This document shows positions 36,205-47,091 of a stretch of DNA of 64,000 nucleotides, one piece after another. Position numbers and translations under genes: made by a program. How positions within the stretch are numbered: position 1 is the stretch's first letter; the number at the start of each line of letters is the position of its first letter. Under the pieces are notes generated by a model. That model was not told the DNA's origin. It searched no databases and saw only the letters and a program-made list of their open reading frames with translations. The stretch comes from Liquidambar formosana (taxonomy: Eukaryota > Streptophyta > Magnoliopsida > Saxifragales > Altingiaceae): contig CM077832.1 of the NCBI GenBank assembly GCA_039720395.1, forward strand, positions 744,001 to 808,000, in the 5' to 3' direction.

Positions 36205-36350
36205 AAATTTTATGTAATTTCCTAAAATTTTCTTGAATCACATTCCAAAGCTTTCTAGGAAACCTATTTTCCCAAATCTTTACATCATTATAATAATATC
36301 CCATAGTTGCTACACAATCAACCACTTGATTAGCTTGTCTAAACACATAG
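36205..36350 (-). mobile_element. Duplication junction and second copy of the LINE RNase H fragment
   Basis: After 36204 similarity to TRAP-beta intron 1 stops. A ~15-bp filler leads into the same RNase H fragment seen at 1870-2040. On the minus strand it encodes VYVFRQANQVVDCVATMG and IWENRFPRKLWNVIQENFRK with no stop, so it is better preserved than copy 1. It then joins GEM-like exon 1. Confidence 0.6.
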
Positions 36351-36547
36351 ACTTGCCCACACACAAAGACACAGCCCCTTTTCATCAACAGACACAATCA
36401 CATCAACCTGGACCGTCATTGTCTGCGGCGGCTCCTTCGCCATATGATGGCAGTGCAGAGAAATGGGGGACTCACATCATGGGCACACCTGCTGTTCCCA
36501 CATGCCACCCAGATAATCAGAAGGCGGCCTTTTTGGGGTGCTGGTGA

Positions 36548-37528
36548 TAGGGTTGCAACTTGAGCAGGTTGAGAGGTCAACACAAGCTCAACCCAAATTG
36601 TAAATCCCGACGCCCAAGCCCAACCCAACCCATACTCCAGGTTGAACTTTCTTAGCCCAGCCTCAACCCGTGCTCGGGTTGGACGGGCACGGGTTGGACA
36701 CAGGTTACATGGGTTGAGTCAGGTTGAAATCAGGGTTGAGTGGGTTGTGCGGTTAACTTATTAATATCATTTTTTATTTTTCTTATTTAGTAAACCTACT
36801 TCAATAAAATAAAAATACATTGTTGCATATGCCTACAAATCTAATTATCCAAACTCAATTGATTAACCTACTTCAATAAAATCAATGGCATTACTTGTTA
36901 GTAGCCGATGGAAGACTAGGAAAAGAAAAGAGAAGTGGTAGCGAAGTGCTCTGATGCCAAAATGATAAGAACTAACTCGGAAAAATAAGAAAAATTGACA
37001 TTCATTGACACTTATTTAAAGAGTCTTTTAGGGCAAACATGGATTATAATCCCATGATTCTAAGAGATTTTACAGATTTATTTTTTCTTGCTAAGAGAGG
37101 AGATTTTATAGCTACTAACCGCTAGGTTAGGGCTAACAGTCTAAATAAAGCTCCCCTTTTAACCCCACCAAAAAAAGAAGAAAGAAAAAACAATAAAAGG
37201 TAATCTGACTGCACATCTTTGTCTAACCAATTTTACAGATCTCTAACAATTTTTCATACAAGCTTCCTATATCCACACCAGATGACCAATAGTTAAAAAC
37301 CATATGATGTCATAATTAATGCATATAAAAATATTTTTAAAAATTATATATTATATAGGTTGGGTTCAGGTTGCCCAACCCTCCTTCCTAAGCCCAACCC
37401 AATTTAAATCAGGTTGATATTTTCTAACCCAAACCCAACCCAATGTATGAAAACTATTTGTCCAACTCGTCTATTGACCGGGTTGGGTTCAGGTTGGGTG
37501 GGCTCAACCTACCCAAGTTGCAGCCCTA
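36548..37528. mobile_element. Non-autonomous hAT element, 981 bp
   Basis: The left end is TAGGGTTGCAACTTGAG and the complement of the right end is TAGGGCTGCAACTTGGG, inverted repeats with TAGGG-TGCAA, typical of plant hAT elements. The 8-bp flanks are GCTGGTGA (36540-36547) and GCTGGTGG (37529-37536), one mismatch. Subterminal regions carry many AACCCAACC / GGTTGGGTT words. No transposase is present. Copies 1 and 2 of the gene lack it. Confidence 0.8.
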
Positions 37529-37625
37529 GCTGGTGGAGGTGATTACCAGCAGATCCAAGATCAACCATACCTCCAATACACCCTGTTGAAAAGTCAAGCA
37601 GCAGTCCAATGGAATCTGTGCACAA

Positions 37626-38221
37626 CTAGGAAACACCGACACCCCAAAAAATTTGGAAACGCAGTGTCCAACACATATTAGAGACGACACTTACTTGACA
37701 CACCTACTTCCCCTGTCGGACACGCTTGGGAAGTGTTTGTAATTTTTAATTCTTTTTTTGTTTTTACCCGACATAGTCAAGACATGGCTTTGACACTTAG
37801 CCGACACGTGCAAGACACCCCTACGATACAATAAGGAAGTCTTTTTGCATATTTTGATAATTGGAATTAAACAATAGATGACGTTGAATTTGTTCTTTGA
37901 TGATTTGTGTGGAAAATGGAACAATGCTTGAGGTTAAATGTCATTGTTACAACTTAATAACTCATTATGACTTATGGAGTTATAGGTGTCTTGCTTGTTT
38001 ATATAATTATGGAGTATATCTTTTATTTCCTCATATATTTTATTTATTTATTTTATATGTATAATGGAACTATCAATTATATGTGTATATAAATTATAAA
38101 TATATATTTATTTCTTATCGTGTCCCTAGCGTGTCATGTTTTAGTTTTTTTAAGATTTGCTGTATCAGTGTGTCAGTGTCATGTCGTACTCGTGTCCCGT
38201 GTTCGTGTATGTGCTTCTTGG
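37626..38221. mobile_element. Non-autonomous hAT-type element, 596 bp (same insertion as 2322-2937)
   Basis: It sits at the same exon position as in GEM-like copy 1. Flanks are GTGCACAA (37618-37625) and GTGCTCAA (38222-38229). Ends are CTAGGAAACACCGACACC and, as complement, CCCAAGAAGCACATACAC. The two copies are alignable throughout. Confidence 0.8.
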
Positions 38222-39121
38222 GTGCTCAATGTGTTCAACACCTGGGGCAACAAGGTTGAGACCATAGCCACCAACATCTGGCAAAACCGTATGTTGACAT
38301 TAATCCTTCGTAGAGTAGATATTTTTCCTTTTCCGTTTTCATTTTCCTCCAACTGACTTTCCGAGATCCAAACAGAGGTAAATTTAAAAATTGGAATCTG
38401 GTAGATGAAATTTCTAGATAGAAATTGACCCCCCAAATTCCAATTTAATGTTCCATGACTAGAAATTCGACTTTCGTTAGCTAGAATTTGGTTCAAAAAA
38501 TTTCAAGACATTCGGTTTTAATTCAACATTTGAAAATTCCTCTTTCAAATGCACTCTTCAGTCTTCACATTCCCAAAAACATATGCCTGGCTCAACTTAT
38601 AAGTTACTGTTATTTGGGCTTGTTATCAGTTAAAACAAAGTCATCCGTACATGGAGCTGCATGGGGGAAGGTGAATCTGACAGCCAAGGCAATTTCAGGA
38701 GGTAGTTTTGAGTCTCTGTACAAGCAAACTTTCACAACCCATCCAGGTGAGAAGTTGAAGAAGACCTTCGCCTGTTATCTGTCTACAACAACTGGACCAG
38801 TCGCCGGAACTCTTTACCTCTCAAATGCTCATGTTGCTTTCTGCAGTGATCGCCCCTTGTCCTTCACTGTGCCCTCCGGCCCAGGAGACTTGGAGCTACT
38901 ACAAGGTAAACAAAATTATTACCACACTAGCGTAATAAAAAAACAAAAGATTAAAATTAAAATTAAAATTGTAACCAATTGTGAAACCATCACCATCTCC
39001 AATAGTATGTGTCAAATTTGTCTAATCGTATCTGCCCAATGCCAATTTCTCTTGCCATTTTTACCACAAGTTTTGCATTTGCTCAAACAGGGCATACCAT
39101 TTGAGAGAGTTATTTTTATTT

Positions 39122-40494
39122 GGGCCAGGCTATTGCCACCACATAAAGTACTCTAAGCCCCCTAATTAATTTATATTTTTTAAGTTTTATCAAAAATATA
39201 AAGGGAATTTTGGTCATAGCCCCTATGTATAATACTCCTTTTACAATAGACCCTAAAACAAATTACGTTTTGTGAAACCCCCTTTTGGTACCGTACGGAC
39301 TAAAACACCCTTGATTTTAAAACTTCTAAAATATTACAACCGTGCCATTTAACTCCCCAACCCGAAAATCAGGGATTTTTCCTCCATTGTTTCCAGCGAC
39401 AAATATAGAAAAATATACCGAAGCAAATAAACATTTCAAATGTTTATACATAGCAACGTATGAAGCAACGTTTCAAGGTTTGGAGGTGAAAAGAAGAAAA
39501 GAACAAGAACAAGAACAAGAAGACGACATCCATGGTGGGACGGTGGTCGGAGAAGGTCCAGTTTGGATAAGAAGGTCTGGTTTTTCAGATCTGGTACTAT
39601 AGCCGAATGCCTCCCCTCCCATTCTTCTTATTCTTCTTCTTCTACTTCTTGCACAGTAACAGCCTACTGTTCCATATTAAAAAAAACATACCTGCAATCG
39701 CACTATTACAAAAAATAGTGTGCAATAGTATCAACATACTGTTATAATATGAATTCCTATTAACAATGGGTAACAGTACCATCATACTATTTGAAACAAA
39801 AAATATGAATTCCAAGGTATACATATTCAAAACAGTACCATAGATAGTAAAATGATACTCTTGGCGAAACAAAAACATACTATCAGTCATACTAACTTGA
39901 AAATGCAACTCAGTAACAACATACTGTTCCATATTAAAAAAACACAACTACAAATCATATTGTTACAAAACTCCATTATCATGCAACAAATTAAAAACCC
40001 AAATCAAAACCACAACCCTTTTCCCCTCAAACCCACTGTCAAACCATAAAATAAAATAAAAATAAAAATAAAATAAATAAATAAAAAACCCAGATCTAGT
40101 TTTTCCGGTTGCCGCCGACAACGACAACGGCGACTCACCACCAGCCCCGCCGCATCCCCGTCGCTTCCCCACATAAGCCATCGTCGATTCTCTCACTGCC
40201 AGATCACCGTCAAGCCTCAACCTTCAAGTCTCATGCCATTGAGACACACTTGCTGTCGGCCCTCGACCACCGGAGACCATCGCCATCAACAACCAGTCCG
40301 ATCTGGTGCTCGGAGCTTGCTCCCGCTCCTCTCTGCCGTCAATTCCTCACTACCAGATCCCCGTTGAGCCTCGACCATTGAGCCTCGACCACCGGAGACG
40401 ATCACCGTTGAGCCTCGCCCACCAGAGACGACCGCCATCAACTAGCTAGTCCAATCTACTGGTCGGAGCATGATCGCCGCTCCTCTCCCTCCTT

Positions 40495-40537
<43 letters not shown>

Positions 40538-41060
40538 ATCGGTTTGTAAATATAAAACCCACGATTGGGTTTGTAAATATATAAGGTTAAAACGGGTATT
40601 TTTCAAAAAATATTTCCTTTTGCTTAAAAAATCTTTAAAAAAATGGGTTTTAGAGTTAAAAACTCTTATAGTGGGTTTTTTGTTAACATCAATCCCCTAA
40701 TAGGGGTTATTGCTAATTTCCCCAAATATAAAAAAAATTTACGAAAACTAATCACATAGTTTACTAAAAAACATCATTCTGGACAACTTTGTAGAATAAT
40801 TTGTTTCCAAATTTGTCATTTAAGTACACTTTTTGGCCATTTTTCATGAAAAATGAAATAAAGATTGTAAATGGCCAAAAAGTTTGCTTAAATGATAGAT
40901 TTTGAAAAAATTTCCTTCTACAAAGTCGTTCAAAACGATGCTTTTTAGTAAATAATGTAATTAGTTCTTGTAAAAACCTTTTATATTTTTAATAAAATCT
41001 TAGAAAGTGTAAATTAATTGGGGGCTTAGAGTACTTCATGTGGTGGCAATAGCCCCCTTC
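39122..41060. mobile_element. MULE-type foldback element in GEM-like intron 2 (outer element)
   Basis: The ends are inverted repeats sharing GGCTATTGCCACCACAT and then AGTACTCTAAGCCCCC, with similarity continuing for over 80 bp. Flanks TTTTTATTT (39113-39121) and TTTTTGTTT (41061-41069) look like a 9-bp duplication with one mismatch. If the inner insertion is removed, the arms continue inward (ACTAATCACATAGTTTACTAA against the complement of the right arm) to a centre near 40850, so the element is almost one long hairpin of about 410 bp. Confidence 0.75.
39203..40723. mobile_element. MULE-type element with GC-rich internal DNA (inner, nested)
   Basis: This element is inserted in the left arm of the outer element with an exact 9-bp duplication AAATATAAA (39194-39202 and 40724-40732). 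The ends are imperfect inverted repeats: GGGAATTTTGGTCATAGCCCC against GGGGAAATTAGCAATAACCCC as the complement. There is no transposase. The interior has repeated CATACTGTTCCATATTAAAA words (about 39650 and 39915). It also has a GC-rich segment at 40090-40500 with an internal repeat (CGGAGC...CCGCTCCTCTC twice) that is unlike its surroundings. It could be a Pack-MULE with captured gene DNA. The longest frame (SPHKPSSILSLPDHRQ) shows no known domain. Confidence 0.7.
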
Positions 41061-41769
41061 TTTTTGTTTTTGTGCCAAATTATAGCACACCCAATATTGG
41101 AGATGGTCACACACATTTACCCAATGGGGCATATGACACAAATATTCTTTCATCTAAGAACTTCAAAATATTTACATTTCCTACTTTAAGTTACATGAAT
41201 TGACAAGAGTTACCTGGAACAAGTTATAGTACCTTTGGGCAAGATTGGCACCATCAACCCAGTCATCATGCGGGATAATCCAACGGAAAAGTATATCCAG
41301 ATGGTCACAATTGATGGACATGATTTCTGGTTAATGGGTTTTGTTAATCTGAGAAAGCATTTCGCCATCTCCCAGAAAGTTTGTCAAATTTTGTAGTATC
41401 TGGAATTGCTGCAAAAAAATGGAGTGGTGCTCATCACTGTAATCTTTATTTTCCAGTAAGTTTTCGCCAATTTGATTCTTTCTTTGGCGTGAGAGATTAT
41501 CTCTCTTTTTTTTTCTCCTAATTTATTTGTTGGATTGTACTATTCTGTAATAATGATATTGCTTTATTTTCATGTATATTTACAGATCGAATTAGATACT
41601 GGCAAAAAATACATACTTAGTTCATGAGAAAGCATATCACGTGATCACCGTTAATTTCACAAATGATAATTATTTTTTTATTTTTTTAGGAAGATCACGT
41701 AATAAAGAGTTAAACATTAAAAAAAATTCTTGTAATTTACAATAGAAAAAAGTTGAGAGAAATGTTGAG

Positions 41770-42600
41770 GTGATAATGAAGAACTACCAAATTACTCCGT
41801 ATATAAAAAATAAAAAAAAAATGACACAAATATTTTTGAACATGCTTGCGGCTATATTTAACCAAGGATTATACAATAGAACAATGAATTTACACTTGCA
41901 GAACAAAACTCTCGAGCCCCATATCGATCTCATTTCTTTTATCACCATGCCATGGCATTATGGCCGTCTTCGCAACATCAATTGTCTCCCACACCCCCTC
42001 TCCCAAACAATATGAAATAAAATAAATTAACTCAAGTTAAAGGAGAAAAATAAAAGAAAGAAAGAAAAAAAATGGGAAAAAAAATGAAGGACGGAAGATC
42101 AAAAAGAAAAGAAGCCCAGCCCATGTTCGATCAACCAAAGAAAAGAAGGGGACAAGCACAAAAGGGGCAATGCTGAATCGGTTCCGGTCCGATCAGGTAA
42201 AAGGGATGAGGTCGACAAGTAGTTCCAAGGAGAAAGGAGTGTCTTGATCAAGATGATTCTCAGCCAAGACAGGACATGGAATTAGTGTTGGGCCGGTCGG
42301 CGAACCGGCTAGAAGGATCGAGAAAAGGAGTGTCATGATCGAGATAATTCTCAGCCAAGATAGGATAATTGGTGTTGGACCGGCCAACAAGCTCATGACA
42401 TGCAGAGTTTTCATGATAGGGTCCTCCTCCAAGGTTTACCCTGGTTCTTGAATCCATCAAAAACATCTGTTTCACAAAGTTTTGGTACTAGAGAAAGCCA
42501 GTAAAAAGAACGTACATGTGATTTCACCCAAAAAAAAAAAAAAAGGTAAAGTGTTTGATGCAAACACAAACAGTCCTATATGGGTATATATAGAGGAGTG
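41770..42600 (-). other. Copy (v) of the unknown minus-strand family
   Basis: Counterpart of copy (iii) at 25060-25930, with the same internal ~105-bp duplication and frame breaks. TATA-like CTATATATACCC lies near 42585. Encodes DSRTRVNLGGGPYHENSACH and SNTNYPILAENYLDHDTPF. Confidence 0.4.
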
Positions 42601-43228
42601 CATTTATTACAGCATCCTCTAAATCTGAAAGGTTTAAATAGCCAGATTTATCATTTATTGCATTTAATATTTTGAGTTTTACTGTCCCCAAATCGCTAGA
42701 TTTATCATTTATTGCATTTAATATTTTGAGTTTTACTCTCTCCAAATAGCTAGATTTATCATTTAATGCATTTAATAATGGCCAATTTGAGTTTGACCTT
42801 CTCTCCCCCGCTCTAGCGCTCACCCACGCGCATGTGTGCAAACACGCACTCACACTTCCGTTTTGAACATATGTTATACTTCGTATATAGATATGTACAA
42901 AAAGCTTAAGTTTGGGATTCTAGACTTGAAATTTTTTTGGGATTCTTTTTCTGGTCATTGGAGCGAAATCACTTGGATTCGGATTCGACGATGGAAAATC
43001 CGTGATCCCAAACCTGAAGGGGACTTAATATATATACATTTTAAGCTATGTTATTTTACACACGAAATGGTGAATCTATCTAACAATTCGGGCTTTTCAA
43101 TAGATAGAGGAGACCTGATTTAAGAAATGATAATGAGAAAAATTGAATTAAACAGCATATCCAAAAAGTAAACTTGATTTTTTTTTTTTTTTTTTTTTTT
43201 GCTCAAACACATAGCCATATTATCTATA

Positions 43229-43691
43229 TCAATACTATCTATAAAAGGGTGAATGTCAGAAAAATTTTTGATTAACCTTTATATCCTCATTTTTAAACTT
43301 AATTACTTTTTTAACTTTACAATATAGAATAGAAGAGTTATTTTATTGTTTGCCCCTAACTCAAACTTTTAACAAATGAAAGTTAGATTCTTACTCAAAT
43401 TCCTAATGTTGATAACTATCAAGTTGCATGACAATAAAATATGAAAATTTTATGAAAAAAATTTTCATAAATAAATAAATAAATTCATAATGTTGAATGC
43501 AAACTCTTTGAATCTTCTGTTTTATGAAAAAAAATAATAATAATAAATAAATAAATTCTGAATGTATATTTAACTTTTGAATTTGAAATTTTATGAAAAA
43601 AATATGAAATCTTCATGTATTTATTATTTTTTTTTATATAACTAATATTATTTAAAAATGTTCATGTGCAACGCACATATGCTATATCTAG
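43229..43691 (+). mobile_element. Non-autonomous Helitron, 463 bp (duplication copy B)
   Basis: Counterpart of 26492-26888. It starts TCAATACTATCTATAAAAGG and ends with a perfect hairpin ATGTGC-AAC-GCACAT, then CTATATCTAG before T. It has an extra AT-rich stretch at about 43437-43495 that copy A lacks. Confidence 0.8.
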
Positions 43692-44379
43692 TATGTTCAA
43701 TACATTGTCCCTACCATTTGTATATAAAATTACATACAACCGTATGGTCGGTAGTGGTCTCTAAATATTTATATATATTGGGATACTATATTAACAAAAT
43801 CACCACCCCCATAACATACACAGGCCTATTTAACATGATGGTCCGTAATAAGAGGGGGAAAAAAAATCAAAATTACACAACACACATGAAGATTTTTTTT
43901 TCCTCCTTTTTTCTAAATTTCTTTTCCATTGTTGGAACAAAATTTACTTGCCCATCCTTGCAAAACCGAATGGCACATACTCGCGTTGGATGTTTTCCAT
44001 TAACTCATAATAAATGTTATTAATGAAGGTAGAGAATTTGTAACAGCTTTGCAACAAACCTCAAACCTGACTTACCTCGGTTCAAGAAATAATTAGCAGG
44101 GCGAAGGCATACATACCTCATTGGATTATGGATATGAATCTAGAGTTCGAACATTTAAAGGCTTGTATCGATATGATATCTCAGGGATTTTGAATTATTT
44201 TCTTTGCCTTATATATACTATCTATAATTTTGTAAACAAACCCAGCCAATACTTTGAATGTGGCGACTTGGATGGTTAATCACCATCTTTCAAATGTAGT
44301 AAGAAAATTTTAAAATGTGGCATTCCGCGAATTCCTATGAGTCGATCCCTCTCTGAAATACCCACTTACCTGTGTTTGG

Positions 44380-44570
44380 TTGGGGGAAAAGTAGAAGAAA
44401 AGGAAAGAGAAGGGAAGGGTGCCTTCCCTCCTCCCTTCCCTTCCCTTATTAAACCTGTCACCCGGTGACATCCTGAAGTTTGGAGATTCGATCTAATTAA
44501 AGACCTCGATCCACATCGTAGGGGGGAAGATATTCCATTTGACCGCAACAGCCGGTGATAGGACTTTTGT
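44380..44570 (-). mobile_element. tRNA-derived SINE (candidate, copy B)
   Basis: Counterpart of 27600-27810. Box A-like complement at 44535-44546 and box B-like complement at 44482-44494. The C/T-rich stretch below is shorter than in copy A. Confidence 0.55.
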
Positions 44571-45859
44571 TCCGATCAGCAACCATCATATCGTTATTGA
44601 TTCTTTTTGTCACCAAAAAAATAATAATAAGGGTGTCATGTTAAACATGATTTGGCTCCTCTTCATAGGTTCTCTACATAAATCTTTTTTATTTTTTTTT
44701 CATTTTTTAAATATATATATATATATTTTTACCACATAACGGGTAAGAGACATGATGCTTCATATGTACGTACCATATTGAAGCACAATGCAATTCATGG
44801 GGGAAAGATGTTCTGTCAAAAAGATTGTTACAAAAAATTATGCAACCAATATATGGCGGTACAACACATACCAATAACATTTTGTTTCAGAATTATATTT
44901 CTTAAGTTGAATTTAAATTATTGGGGTGATTTTTCTCAATTAAGCATTTCTTAAACATTGCATTCGGGGCACTCGTGGCAAAACTAATACTTACCTAGTA
45001 TGCGAGTACATACTTATTTTTACTTTAGCGCGTATGGCAATATATATAGTCGCTTAAAACCTCAAGTTTTTTGTGCTCACCTTTTTGTCGTTTCCCTAGA
45101 GTCATGACTAACAGTGGTAGAACCAAACCATTAGTCTTTTAGGGTCAAGACTAATGATAAATATTTTGAGAATTTTTTCTTGGGACGAATAATAATGGGG
45201 TTTTGCTCTTTAACTTTATATAATATAAAAATATGATTATAATAAATAAAATGGTCAAACTCATCAATTTTTTTTAGTCTAAAAAGCAACTAGAGAGTTA
45301 AAATAAAAATTTTTCAGGGGTTAAATGAAAATTGCCAAGGTCAAATTTTTAAATCCTCATAATTTAGTTCAAGAAATTTAAAAGGAAAAAAAAATTTTAA
45401 AAAAAAAGTCAAGGGGGTCAATTGCCCCCATCCCTCCGGCCCTGATGACTAGCATCATAAATTATAAATTAAACAATACTTGTCACAACTTATTTCTCAT
45501 CATTAATTATCATAAAACATAATATCTATGAAGTCTGATAATTTACACATGATCTCACATATTTTATCAAAATTTTCACGGCAAGAAGTGAGCTGTTATG
45601 GGCGTTATGGCTATGACAACAAATTATATGTGCTAATAGGTTTTCCCTTCGATCTCCAAGTAATCTGTGCAGGGGAGCTCGCATTTCTTGAGGGTTAAAA
45701 TGTTCGTACTTGGGAGACTGTTATAGCCTATATATTAATTAACCTACATGTAAGGAGGACACTCTCATATAAATATGTCGAGAAATACATCCATTTCATC
45801 ATGAGTCGATGGGTGAAGAACAACCATGCATATTATATATATCATAAAATGACACAAAC

Positions 45860-45922
45860 AAATATTTTCTGAAACATGCATGCGATTATATTTAACCAAA
45901 GATTGTACAATGGTACAACAAA

Positions 45923-45953
<31 letters not shown>

Positions 45954-46642
45954 CAAAGATAAAAAAAAAAAAAGAAAAAAAAAAGAGAGAGAATAAGCCC
46001 ATGTCCGATCAACCATCCAAAACAAGGGAACAACCACAAAAGAGGCAACGTTGAGGCACTTCCGGCAAGATCAGGTAAAAGGTATGAGGTTGACAATTAG
46101 CTACAAGGACAAAAGGAACATCTTGATCAAGATGATTCTCAGCCAAGATAGGATAATTGGTGTAATGGTGCCCTACAAGATCATGCCATGCAGTGCTTTC
46201 GTAATAGAGGTTCCCTCCGAGGTTTACCCTCGTCCTTAAATCGATCACAAACGTATGTTGCACAAAGTTTCGGTAGTAAAGAAATCCAGTCTGCAAACAC
46301 AAACACACCCACCAAAAGATACAATATAAGATTATCATAGAAATCTTTCTTCCAAAAAAAAAAAAAAAAAGAAGAACACGAAACAAAGAGTAAGGAAAAC
46401 AAGAAAACACAAGTCGAAAAAAGCTTTTCCATATCATTTTAGAGAGAGAGAGAACCCGAGTGTCGATGCATCGTTCCCAAGGTACAGGAACGGGAAGTTC
46501 AGGACTGCCGATAAGGAAGGTCCAAAGAGAGTAATCCATGGAAGAAGTAAGATAAAGAAACTAAAAACCTATAAGAGGAACTGAAAACCAGAGAGATGGA
46601 GGTGTGTGAGTGTTTGGGTGATAAAATGGGGGTTTATATAGG
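45860..46642 (-). other. Copy (vi) of the unknown minus-strand family, possible gene
   Basis: Near-identical to copy (iv). TATA-like complement is at 46633-46642 and the ATG at 46539. Here the frame is open from 46539 to 46009 (176 codons) because the A-tract length keeps the T-rich intron-like segment in phase; I do not think that segment is coding. The second stretch encodes FVQHTFVIDLRTRVNLGG and ends RCLFCGCSLVLDG. Confidence 0.45.
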
Positions 46643-47054
46643 CTAAAATAGAGGGTTGGTGACTTGGGTTGTTTGTCCCTATCTACTTCAAAGAGTGGCA
46701 AATTAAAGTCATAAATTATGAAGGCTAAGGGAAATAATTTTCCATTAGTAACTGAAGGAAAATATGGTGTCGCATGCTTTAATGATGGTTATATTTTGGC
46801 TAGGTGAATACCGTGGATCTGTGCCCTAAAGAAAGCGCTATTAATTAATGACAAAGTTACCAGAGATGTCAATGACATGCTTTCATAAAATAATTAAGGC
46901 CTTGATACTCCAAGTCTCCAAAGTAAGCAAGGTCCTAAAATGTAAGGCATTGTGTCCTTTCTTACTTTCCCTATCCACATTCTTTTATTTTTCACTTTCA
47001 TTTTGGACTTAATGCCATGTTAGGAAATGATGTAATTAATTAAACGAATATATA

Positions 47055-47060
<6 letters not shown>

Positions 47061-47089
<29 letters not shown>
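47061..47089. repeat. (AT)n microsatellite, expanded in copy B
   Basis: About 14 TA units, against 5 at the homologous site near 30290 in copy A. This is recent length change after the duplication. Confidence 0.95.

Positions 47090-47091
<2 letters not shown>

Larger units (their letters stand above)
36350..41417 (+). pseudogene. GEM-like / FIP1-type GRAM-domain protein, copy 3 (broken)
   Basis: Exon 1 lies in three pieces: about 36350-36547, 37529-37625 and 38222-38288. Exon 2 is 38630-38905 and exon 3 starts at about 41224. Two hAT-type elements split exon 1, and a nested MULE pair sits in intron 2. The start is lost (LINE fragment). Exon 2 has an extra C (CCGGCCCAGGAG), a frameshift. The exon 3 acceptor is changed from ACAGG/ACAGA to ACAAG. 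Exon 3 lacks one base near 41350 (AATCTGAG instead of AATCATGAG). It shares its 5' half, including the hAT site, with copy 1, and its intron 2 and 3' half with copy 2. Confidence 0.85.

Noticed and set aside
40109..40381. 90-codon Pro/Thr/His-rich frame in the inner MULE
   Set aside because: It consists of low-complexity GC-rich repeats without a recognised domain. Treated as possible captured DNA, not a gene.
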